From assembly GCA_003354225.1 (NCBI GenBank), contig PIVH01000437.1, forward strand, positions 1 through 5,807: a stretch of 5,807 nt of DNA. Reading direction: 5' to 3'. This stretch comes from Globobulimina sp. Lineage: Eukaryota; Foraminifera; Rotaliida. Position numbers and translations under genes: made by a program. The number at the start of each line of letters is the position of its first letter. The stretch's first letter is position 1. Below the pieces are notes generated by a model. The model had not been told where the DNA came from and ran no database searches. It worked only from the letters and a program-made list of their open reading frames with translations. Positions 1 to 5,800 of this stretch are shown here, in pieces.

Positions 1-693
1 TTTACTTTTCATGTCAACAATTTTTTCAAATAAACTTACATCATATAATATCTTATCTTGATTGCACAACAAATCCAATTTATCTTTAGCAACGTTCGAG
101 AGTTTATCGTTGCGGAGTAACAATTTTTTATCGGACAAACGCTGATATATTTTATTTTGCATTTGTGCGATTAACGTTTGACCCAATAATTTATATCCGA
201 GAATAAAATAAATCTCCATTATGTTATCATACGTATCGTCATCCAAACCAGTAAATAAAAGTGCATTATCAAAGGAGTAATCAGATATCAATTCGATCAA
301 CGTTTGATTGGTTGTTGCTTGCTTCAATTTCCATTTCTGAAACAGTGATAATCCATTTGATAAATGCTCAGAAAGTCGAATTTGCGGTCGTATGGTTTGT
401 GTCGTTGTGGGTGAAGGCAATAATGATGCCAACCACTTTAAATTCCATATTAGATTGCTATCATTATCACCATACATATTATAGAATTCATTCACGATTT
501 CATCGATTAATTGATGTTTAGGCCTTTCGTTGATTGTAAAACTGGAACATGTGAATATTTTGTGCATAGATTTTAACAGAACATTTTTATGCTGGTCCGC
601 ATAGAATTTACTTGTTTTGTTAAAATCAATGGATGCCCCGGAAATAGTGACATAAATTGACACAAAAAGAATGAAAGGCTGAACAAACGACAT
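1..693 (-). CDS. Secreted or lumenal protein of unknown family, 5' part only (left end missing)
   Basis: An open minus-strand frame starts with ATG at 693-691 and runs 231 codons without a stop to the window edge, so the 3' end is missing. The first 20 or so residues form a typical signal peptide: MSFVQPF, a hydrophobic core FILFVSIYVTI, and a likely cleavage after SGA. The mature part has two N-glycosylation sequons (NKT at residue 25, NQT at 129) and only two cysteines (C49, C210), so no disulfide-rich fold is evident. The rest is rich in Leu, Asn, Lys and Ile with helix-like spacing, for example residues 157-187 and 203-229. I do not recognise the family. An export route is inferred from the signal peptide alone. 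The gene diverges from the plus-strand gene at 750 with only 56 bp between start codons. Confidence 0.8.
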   Translation of the reverse strand, partial: MSFVQPFILFVSIYVTISGASIDFNKTSKFYADQHKNVLLKSMHKIFTCSSFTINERPKHQLIDEIVNEFYNMYGDNDSNLIWNLKWLASLLPSPTTTQTIRPQIRLSEHLSNGLSLFQKWKLKQATTNQTLIELISDYSFDNALLFTGLDDDTYDNIMEIYFILGYKLLGQTLIAQMQNKIYQRLSDKKLLLRNDKLSNVAKDKLDLLCNQDKILYDVSLFEKIVDMKSK

Positions 694-749
694 GAGATGA
701 GTTTTCAAGCAAAACTTGTTTCAGTTAGAAAGTTTCCACTGTACTTTAG
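694..749. promoter_or_regulatory. 56-bp divergent intergenic gap between two start codons
   Basis: This is all the DNA between the minus-strand ATG (693-691) and the plus-strand ATG (750). It must hold, or overlap, the 5' leaders of both genes; no TATA box is visible on either strand. The palindrome CATG at 691-694 gives the minus-strand start codon on one strand and a plus-strand ATG on the other. That plus-strand ATG opens a two-codon reading frame (ATG AGA TGA, 692-700). Another ATG at 697 opens a 52-codon frame, out of phase with the gene at 750, ending at 855. Short arms AAAGT (729-733) and ACTTT (743-747) could pair. The gap ends in TTTAG directly before ATG, which resembles a 3' splice site. 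Confidence 0.4.
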
Positions 750-2975
750 ATGGCAGAAGAAAAAGCAGCTATACATAATGACGGTTTGTTTATACATGGA
801 TGCCGTCAACAACACATTATTCACTGTGTCACTTGCGATGAAGGTGCCATTGTAAATGAGCAAGATTTAAGAAGAAGAGTGCCTGAGAATGAAGTCAAAA
901 ACGAAGATATCATAAAATGTATTGCATATTTACATGCCTCATTCGAATACAAGGATGGAAACAATGTGTACCAACATCACGTATACGGCACAGGCACAGT
1001 AATTGATGTCGCAGCTGATGGCACTTCCTATGTACTAACCTCTGCCAGCAATATCAGACAACGTATTTACAATTGTCCAAACTGTAAGAAATATATATAT
1101 GGCAAGCAAGATCATCAACAATGTGTGTCTAAGGATATTGCATTCGGCAAAGCTACAACAATGGTTAAAGCATTCAACATTAATTTTAAGAGGAAATCCT
1201 GCGTTGAAACATATAGTTTATATATCTCAGGCCGTGGACAAAAAACCACAGAATGGGTTTATTATGGCGATAACCAGCAAATATATTCATGTGATACGCA
1301 AAATATATGCATTGACGATGCGAATTATGAAAGTGTTCCCAGTGCCGCTGGTGGCTATGATTTGGCAGTTATTACTTTCATGGATAAAACAAAATATTAT
1401 CTCGATTTTAGTAAAAACGTTAAGTTCCAACCTGGCAAATATACCATAACCAAATTGAATGAGTTTAGTATTTGGGGGTTCCCGCGGGATATATTAAAGG
1501 AGAGAGCAGCACAAGATATTGAAGAAAAGGAGAAAGAAAATGAAGAAACGGAGAAACAGCAACAACAACAACAAGAAGCTGAGGATGAGAGTGAGAGTGA
1601 GAGTGAAGATGACAGCGAAGATGAGAGTGACTCCGAGAGTGACTCTGAGAGCGATTCTGAGGATGAGGAGGAAGAAGAAGTGTTAGCTATGGAAGATAAA
1701 ATGGAAGAAATAGATGTGGACGAACAAGGTGGATTATATGGTATGAAATGCTGCGGTATTGAGGGCAAAGTCGCTTTCCCTATACATGCAGTGACAAATA
1801 TGACTTATTTTACACAATGGAGCATCGATGCGAGTGCTGGTCAAAATGGGTCTGTTATATGGTGTAAAAAAGACAATGCAGCGCTTGTCTGTGGTATTCA
1901 TACTGGCAGTCAATGCAACGCTGTGCAACAAACCATAAATGTTGGCCTACTCTTTACTGATTATACGATACAGAAAATTAATAACTTCATCACCAGCGAG
2001 AACAAAATGGATCAAGATGAGAAAAGGAATAATTTTGAATTTGATGGGAGGAAAAAAATATGTGATACAATCAACAGAAAGGATGGCATTATTAAATGCA
2101 TTGGAATGCTGGAAATGCGGTACAGATTAAAACACAGTGAAATAAAAACTATCTGCACTGCGACAGTAATCCATATGGATAACAATGGGAATATTTATAT
2201 TTTAACTGCAGCGTCACAGATTTTGTTAGCTGAGCGAGAATGTCGCAAATGCAAAGCAAAGATATTAGCTCGGAAATGTAGTAAATGTGGTTCGAATAAA
2301 ACAAAATCAACAGGAAAGAATATGGAGCCGGCGGTTATTTTTTTTTATAGGAAGTGTAATGAAAAAAATGTCAAAAAATATGAATTTGGGGAGACTTGCG
2401 ATATTTATGCAGTTAGCAGTTATAGGTTTTGTGATGGATTTGAGATTGGAAAGAAGAATATTGATGCAACAGAGGGGTTCGATATTGCTGTTTGTGTGGC
2501 AAAGTGTACTGACGCAGAGGGCAGGAATATGTATGCAAAATGTTGTCAACATATATATTTAGCTCGGGATGCAAAGTTGGGAGGAGATAAATGCATTTTA
2601 TATCTGTATGGTTATGCGAAAGAGAAACAGGATGGAGGGGCAATGCGCGATTATTTGTGTGGAATGAGTAATAGTATGTACTTTGATAATATTAAAACTG
2701 TAGCAAATGATAACAGTAAGAAGTTGTATATTGAGAATAAAGAGATTTTTACGTCAGATGGACAGGCGGGAGGTTGTATATATTCATATTGGGGGAATAA
2801 TATCCATAGTGATAAATATTTAATATATGGAGTCCATGTCGCTGCATCAAAAAAGAAAAAGAATCAAAGATATGGAACGTTTCTTGATATTGATAATATT
2901 GAATGGATTAAAAATGTATTTGTTCAGTTTAACGTAAAAAATATATCTGACAAATTTATTGACAATATTTTGTAA
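750..2975 (+). CDS. Tandem inactive V8/trypsin-like serine protease-fold protein with zinc-knuckle inserts
   Basis: The 741-residue product has two copies of a chymotrypsin/V8-like fold, about residues 53-415 and 446-728. Both begin with a matching strand (DIIKCIAYL; DGIIKCIGML). Both have the strand that normally ends in catalytic His, but it reads LTSAS and LTAAS, with Ser at the His place (S100, S489). The Asp motif survives as YDLAV and FDIAV (D204, D578). The Ser motif, GQSGS in V8-type enzymes, reads GQNGS and GQAGG, so Ser is Asn366 and Ala673. The closing GIH/GVH strands are present (382-384, 694-696). Each copy has a metal-site-like insert: C109, C112, H122, C125 and C498, C501, C510, C513. 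Residues 250-328 form a Q- and acid-rich loop in copy 1. There is no signal peptide or membrane segment, so it is probably intracellular. Proteolysis is unlikely; binding or scaffolding is inferred. A stop codon directly precedes this ATG. The fold call is from motifs only. Confidence 0.85.
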   Translation: MAEEKAAIHNDGLFIHGCRQQHIIHCVTCDEGAIVNEQDLRRRVPENEVKNEDIIKCIAYLHASFEYKDGNNVYQHHVYGTGTVIDVAADGTSYVLTSASNIRQRIYNCPNCKKYIYGKQDHQQCVSKDIAFGKATTMVKAFNINFKRKSCVETYSLYISGRGQKTTEWVYYGDNQQIYSCDTQNICIDDANYESVPSAAGGYDLAVITFMDKTKYYLDFSKNVKFQPGKYTITKLNEFSIWGFPRDILKERAAQDIEEKEKENEETEKQQQQQQEAEDESESESEDDSEDESDSESDSESDSEDEEEEEVLAMEDKMEEIDVDEQGGLYGMKCCGIEGKVAFPIHAVTNMTYFTQWSIDASAGQNGSVIWCKKDNAALVCGIHTGSQCNAVQQTINVGLLFTDYTIQKINNFITSENKMDQDEKRNNFEFDGRKKICDTINRKDGIIKCIGMLEMRYRLKHSEIKTICTATVIHMDNNGNIYILTAASQILLAERECRKCKAKILARKCSKCGSNKTKSTGKNMEPAVIFFYRKCNEKNVKKYEFGETCDIYAVSSYRFCDGFEIGKKNIDATEGFDIAVCVAKCTDAEGRNMYAKCCQHIYLARDAKLGGDKCILYLYGYAKEKQDGGAMRDYLCGMSNSMYFDNIKTVANDNSKKLYIENKEIFTSDGQAGGCIYSYWGNNIHSDKYLIYGVHVAASKKKKNQRYGTFLDIDNIEWIKNVFVQFNVKNISDKFIDNIL
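1557..1679 (+). repeat. In-frame low-complexity tract: CAA/CAG run, then GAG/AGT/GAT repeats
   Basis: Six glutamine codons (residues 270-275) are followed by an almost pure Glu/Asp/Ser stretch to about residue 310, ending in a run of Glu. The plus strand here is very purine-rich, with repeated GAGAGT and GACTCC/GACTCT units, the kind of sequence that changes length by replication slippage. The SD/SE dipeptides look like casein kinase 2 substrate sites. The tract falls in a loop of the first protease-like copy; the second copy has only a short turn there. The serine-rich open frame on the opposite strand is only the complement of this repeat. Confidence 0.85.
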
Positions 2976-3007
2976 TCGTAGTGTTTTGAAGACTTTGTGT
3001 AAAATTA

Positions 3008-3508
3008 ATGATGTCTTCTTTGGGCATATTACGTCTTTTGTGTGGCGGTCATCAAGTATCTGTTAGAAATATGTCATATCGCCAATCAAAAATATTATTA
3101 TTGAGTTATCGACAGTATGAAGGAAAACCATTTGATCAAAGGAGCAAAAATTGGATGGAGGAGCAGGAGAAAAATCGTGAATACGACATTGATCAAAACA
3201 TATATGACTTTCGAAGAAAAGAGGAACTAAAAATGAAAAATAATTTTTTTCAAAATAAGCAATCAAAAATATATCAAAAACACAGACAGAAAATGGAAAG
3301 GGAATATCGAATAAATGAGCAATGGAGACAACAAAGAGAAACACAACGAGCAAAGGACAATAATGTACATAATTTTTCCTTTTATGTAACTGATGCTGAT
3401 ATGAAACAAAGTAGCACCAATTCTGGGAATAGTAATACAATGAAATATGCTCTGATTGGTGGTGCTGGAGCGATTGCCATCGGATGTTTATTGCTCGCAG
3501 CAAAGTAA
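3008..3508 (+). CDS. Small protein with basic N-terminus, charged helical middle and C-terminal membrane anchor
   Basis: The 166-residue product is not one I recognise. Residues 1-32 are basic and hydrophobic with no acidic residue (Arg9, Arg20, Arg25, Lys28), which would fit a mitochondrial targeting helix. Residues 45-117 are very rich in Lys, Arg, Glu and Gln with helix or coiled-coil character. Residues 130-144 are a Ser/Asn-rich linker. Residues 147-165 form a single membrane segment with small residues, GGAGAIAIG, ending four or fewer residues before the stop. That is the layout of a tail-anchored protein, or of a mitochondrial inner-membrane protein if the N-terminus is a presequence. 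A short SYRQ repeat lies at residues 23 and 33. It starts 32 bp after the previous gene on the same strand, so shared transcription is possible. No AATAAA follows the stop. Being a real gene is likely but rests on length, composition and packing. Confidence 0.7.
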   Translation: MMSSLGILRLLCGGHQVSVRNMSYRQSKILLLSYRQYEGKPFDQRSKNWMEEQEKNREYDIDQNIYDFRRKEELKMKNNFFQNKQSKIYQKHRQKMEREYRINEQWRQQRETQRAKDNNVHNFSFYVTDADMKQSSTNSGNSNTMKYALIGGAGAIAIGCLLLAAK

Positions 3509-3574
3509 AATTAATCAACCTAAGTATTTGCTATTTTATCCTTGCACAACGCAAACATATCAATTTGATTATTT
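3509..3574. other. 66-bp convergent spacer between two stop codons
   Basis: Two genes end tail to tail here, the small membrane protein on plus and the epoxide hydrolase on minus. No canonical AATAAA is present for either strand, so the 3' ends either use variant signals or extend into the neighbouring gene, giving overlapping antisense tails. A short near-palindrome, ATCAA-T-TTGAT, lies in the right half. Nothing else is seen. Confidence 0.5.
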
Positions 3575-4669
3575 TCACAACTTGGACTGTATATTATTAT
3601 TTTTAAAATCTGTGGTATTTAACCAATGCGCTAAGACTTTATTCAATTCATCTTTCTTCTCTTTCATTGTCCAATGGCCACATTCCAATAACACATTACT
3701 AATATTTGTAAAGTTTTTATTCATTTTTGTTGCTTCACTGGGTGTCAACACAAGATCATTCTTGGCAGAAACCATTAAACATGGAACCTTTATCACATAT
3801 TCATCAGTAATATCACACTCCAAGTCCCAATTGACATTATTATCAAAATTCCTATACCAATGTAAGGCTTTTGTAAATCCATTCCTTTGAAATGCATCCA
3901 CATACATTTGTATATCACCTTCACTCCAAAGCGGATCACGATTAATATTATCATCCACATAATATAACACACCGCGATTCTTATTTTTTCTGCATCGCAC
4001 TGTCCTCATTCCTTTCCGTGTGTTTTCTCTATTTTCCTTCGGATTTGATGATGATTGCGATCTGAAAAACGCTAACATTGTTTTTCGCACATTTTGAGAT
4101 AATTCTTTATCGGCCAAACCTTCGTATTGATAGTAACAAACATAATCAATTTGGCCTGTTTCTTCTGATGGAATGTGTTTGCACATATAATCAATTAATC
4201 CGTTGCAATTTTTGGAACTCCAAAATTCTTTCATTTTATGATTGTATAATTTCAATGGAGTATTTATGGATATTATACCAAGGCATTTATGTTTATAATG
4301 TAATACTTGCGACCAAGCGACCCATCCACCAAAATCATGTCCGATAAATATGGCTTTTTCGATTTTGTAGATGTTTAATAAATCATTTAAATCTTGCGTT
4401 ATATGTTGAAATGAATATTCTGACACATCATTTGGACTGCTTTCTGCTGTGTATCCGTAACCGCGTTGATCTGGTGCTATGCAATGGAAATTATAGTTGG
4501 ATGTCAGATATCTCATTTGTTCTAACCATGAATACGAAATTTCTGGAAAACCATGACAAAATATAAGTGTTTCTGCTTTCCGCAGATGTTTATTTGTTGG
4601 GATAGTTTCCCGAACAAACATTTTAATGTTTGAACTAGGTAAAGTATGATAAACCATTCGTTCTTCCAT
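3575..4669 (-). CDS. Soluble epoxide hydrolase-like alpha/beta hydrolase
   Basis: The 364-residue protein carries the full epoxide hydrolase set. The oxyanion motif HGFPE is at residues 39-43 and the nucleophile motif GHDFGG at 110-115, with Asp112 as nucleophile. The two cap tyrosines that bind and protonate the epoxide fit Tyr179 (CYYQYEG) and Tyr272 (HWYRN). The charge-relay Asp is D305 (AKNDLVL) and the general base His332 (CGHW). Such enzymes open epoxides to diols through an Asp-ester intermediate; known roles are detoxification and handling of lipid epoxides such as juvenile hormone. There is no signal peptide or membrane anchor, so it is probably cytosolic, and there is no N-terminal phosphatase domain as in vertebrate EPHX2. 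Residues 204-232 form a Ser/Asn/Arg/Lys-rich insert in the cap. An in-frame TGA lies three codons before the ATG; a second Met is at residue 5. The substrate cannot be told from sequence. Confidence 0.93.
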   Translation of the reverse strand: MEERMVYHTLPSSNIKMFVRETIPTNKHLRKAETLIFCHGFPEISYSWLEQMRYLTSNYNFHCIAPDQRGYGYTAESSPNDVSEYSFQHITQDLNDLLNIYKIEKAIFIGHDFGGWVAWSQVLHYKHKCLGIISINTPLKLYNHKMKEFWSSKNCNGLIDYMCKHIPSEETGQIDYVCYYQYEGLADKELSQNVRKTMLAFFRSQSSSNPKENRENTRKGMRTVRCRKNKNRGVLYYVDDNINRDPLWSEGDIQMYVDAFQRNGFTKALHWYRNFDNNVNWDLECDITDEYVIKVPCLMVSAKNDLVLTPSEATKMNKNFTNISNVLLECGHWTMKEKKDELNKVLAHWLNTTDFKNNNIQSKL

Positions 4670-4773
4670 ACTGAATCAATGCAATTTGTTTTGATTCAAA
4701 AACCGTGAGCTTCCCGAAAATTTAAACATTATTTAATAGATTTTTAGTCTTATTGTATTTCAAGGTGGGTATT

Positions 4774-4786
4774 TTTATTATTTATT
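4774..4786 (-). terminator. Paired AATAAA polyadenylation signals of the zinc-finger gene
   Basis: On the minus strand two AATAAA hexamers stand close together (complements of 4781-4786 and 4774-4779), 24 and 31 bases after the zinc-finger stop codon. This is a normal position for eukaryotic poly(A) signals. It leaves about 100 bp for cleavage, any promoter and the leader of the hydrolase gene downstream. These are the only canonical AATAAA signals I found just downstream of a gene in the window. Confidence 0.6.
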
Positions 4787-4809
4787 TCTATAAGCACCGA
4801 TTGAGGTGT

Positions 4810-5318
4810 TTACACATTGCAATTGCAGCTTCTCACATGTTTTTTCCAAGACGATGCTCGAGCAATTCGTTTCTTACATTTGCCGCATTGATATGGTTTA
4901 TTCCCAGTATGTATTTTAATATGTTGTGTTAAATTATGTTTCCGTTTGGATGCATAATTACATTCTGTACATTTAAATGGTCTGTCATTCGAATGTGTTA
5001 TCGCATGCATTTTTAAATGATATTTCGAGTGTGCCCAATAATTACATTCTGATTCAGTACATGTAAATATTATTGCTTGTGATTTTTTTCTTTTATTTTT
5101 CACTGGTTTTGAGCTTGTTTTTCCTTGCTCCATCAGTCTTTTTTTGATTTCAATCTGTTCATTTTTATTATTTGATTTATTTTCTTCATTATCATCATCA
5201 TCGTCATTTAATTCATTATCCTCTTGTTCCAGTTCCATAATGCCACCATTACTATTATTGCTATTATCATTGGTCTCGTTTCCGTTCAATATATCTATTT
5301 CTTCACTTGGTATAGGCA
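4810..5318 (-). CDS. Zinc-finger protein, exon 2: acidic linker, nuclear signal, three C2H2/C2HC fingers
   Basis: This exon gives residues 105-273 of a 273-residue protein; its first two bases complete a codon begun in exon 1. Residues 118-162 are Asn/Asp/Glu-rich, with five Asp in a row. A basic patch KPVKNKRKKS (175-184) is a likely nuclear signal. Finger 1 (191-213) is C-x4-C-x12-H-x3-H. Finger 2 (221-241) is C-x2-C-x12-H-x3-H with the NYAS core seen in CTCF/REST-like fingers. Finger 3 (249-269) is C-x2-C-x12-H-x3-C, so its last ligand is Cys269. The linker HTGNKPY joins fingers 2 and 3. DNA binding as a transcription regulator is inferred. The frame's apparent start at 5319-5317 is GTG, not a usable eukaryotic start; the G is the last base of the intron. 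Two AATAAA signals follow the stop. Confidence 0.9.
5146..5280 (-). repeat. Asn/Asp/Glu codon-rich low-complexity tract inside exon 2
   Basis: Minus-strand codons are mostly AAT, GAT and GAA, including GAT/GAC repeats that give five Asp in a row (complement of 5191-5205). It encodes the acidic linker ahead of the basic nuclear signal. Such a segment may act as an activation surface or as a flexible spacer; the sequence does not tell which. The Ser/Leu-rich frame on the plus strand is its complement and not a gene. Confidence 0.7.
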
Positions 5319-5374
5319 CTGAATCTTAAAAAAAAGTGTATTGTCTATAAATAGCAATACAAAAAACAATTAAC
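5319..5374 (-). other. 56-nt GT-AG spliceosomal intron of the zinc-finger gene
   Basis: On the minus strand the donor is CAGA|GTTAAT, with the intron starting at 5374. The acceptor is a run of eight T, then TAAGATTCAG, with the last base at 5319. The exon bases left are a single A and then TG, which join as ATG (Met). That keeps frame between the two open frames: exon 1 ends one codon before an in-frame TAA that lies inside the intron, and exon 2 otherwise lacks a start. The pyrimidine tract, the CAG, the phase match and the removal of the stop all agree. Transcript evidence would settle it. Confidence 0.85.
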
Positions 5375-5687
5375 TCTGTGTTTCATCATCTGAATGATCT
5401 GATAATTGTGGTTCTATCTTGGGTTCAATGGCAATGGGTTGCACAAATGGTGAATATACATTGGTTGGATATAATTGTATCTCATCAATGGCATTTATTA
5501 TCATCCTCACGTATGAGACGCTAATTGTATGCTTTGTAAGTTCAGCAAGAACGCCCGGCATATCCCTATATGCTAATACATCTTCATGCGTTCTGATGTT
5601 CAGTTTAAATAATATATGAAAACAAGGACTGTATTGTAATCTGTCCAATGCTTGAATTAAGATACTGGATGGAGTGGATGCTGACAT
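5375..5687 (-). CDS. Zinc-finger protein, exon 1: N-terminal helical, possibly SAM-like domain
   Basis: The ATG is at 5687-5685. The exon codes 104 residues plus one base. Residues 7-72 look like a compact helical domain: ALDRL, then HILFKLNI, DVLAY, MPGVLAEL and SVSYVRMIINAIDEI. The order of short helices ending in a longer one recalls SAM or other small protein-interaction domains, but this is judged by eye only. Residues 73-93 are Pro/Ile-rich (PTNVYSPF, IEPKIEP), and the exon ends in an acidic Ser/Asp patch (SDHSDDETQ). Joined to exon 2 it makes a 273-residue protein of interaction domain, acidic linker and zinc fingers, a common transcription-factor plan. Read alone, the frame would stop at a TAA (5372-5370) just inside the intron. 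Confidence 0.85.
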
Positions 5688-5714
5688 TGTAAAAATTACA
5701 ATATGTGATTATAA

Positions 5715-5720
5715 CACGTG
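5715..5720. promoter_or_regulatory. CACGTG E-box upstream of the zinc-finger gene
   Basis: The perfect palindrome CACGTG lies 28 bp upstream of the ATG of the zinc-finger gene. It is the classic site for bHLH-type factors. A six-base site can occur by chance, so the role is only suggested by its position. Confidence 0.3.
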
Positions 5721-5745
5721 ATTGATTTGGGTATTTTGGTAATAT

Positions 5746-5765
5746 GAAAGTCGTTTTAGACTTTC
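5746..5765. repeat. Inverted repeat GAAAGTC-6-GACTTTC
   Basis: Perfect 7-bp arms at 5746-5752 and 5759-5765 flank the 6-base loop GTTTTA. It lies about 60-80 bp upstream of the zinc-finger start codon, between the E-box and the TATA-like box. It could be a site for a dimeric binding protein or a hairpin in the 5' leader if transcription starts further up. Confidence 0.45.
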
Positions 5766-5792
5766 TCTATTTTGTGATATAATCGAAGAAAG

Positions 5793-5800
5793 TATTTATA
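5793..5800 (-). promoter_or_regulatory. TATA-like box (TATAAATA)
   Basis: The minus strand reads TATAAATA, a good match to the TATA consensus, 105-112 bases upstream of the zinc-finger ATG. Transcription starting about 30 bases further on would give a leader of about 75-80 bases that includes the inverted repeat and the E-box. In AT-rich DNA such matches arise by chance, so the call is tentative. Confidence 0.35.

Noticed and set aside
261-521. Plus-strand open frame of 86 codons
   Set aside because: It lies wholly opposite the secreted-protein gene, which has a signal peptide and an unbroken 231-codon frame.
1397-1768. Minus-strand frame with a long Ser/Cys run
   Set aside because: It is the complement of the Q/acid-rich repeat; the runs come from the repeat and not from a second gene.
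750-2975. Active secreted serine protease
   Set aside because: There is no signal peptide, and both catalytic His and both catalytic Ser positions are replaced.
3063-3518. Minus-strand 151-codon frame opposite the small membrane protein
   Set aside because: Its composition (Phe, Tyr, Ser, His) is what the complement of a Lys/Glu/Gln-rich gene gives, and no domain is visible. The plus-strand reading has an ordered layout.
3456-3890. Plus-strand 144-codon frame overlapping the hydrolase 3' end
   Set aside because: The hydrolase on the opposite strand has a full set of catalytic motifs; this frame has none.
5317-5319. GTG as translation start of a stand-alone zinc-finger protein
   Set aside because: GTG starts are not expected in a nuclear eukaryotic gene, and the G is the final base of a good splice acceptor that joins in frame to the exon upstream.
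5144-5329. Plus-strand Ser/Leu-rich frame
   Set aside because: It is the complement of the Asn/Asp/Glu-rich linker of the zinc-finger gene.
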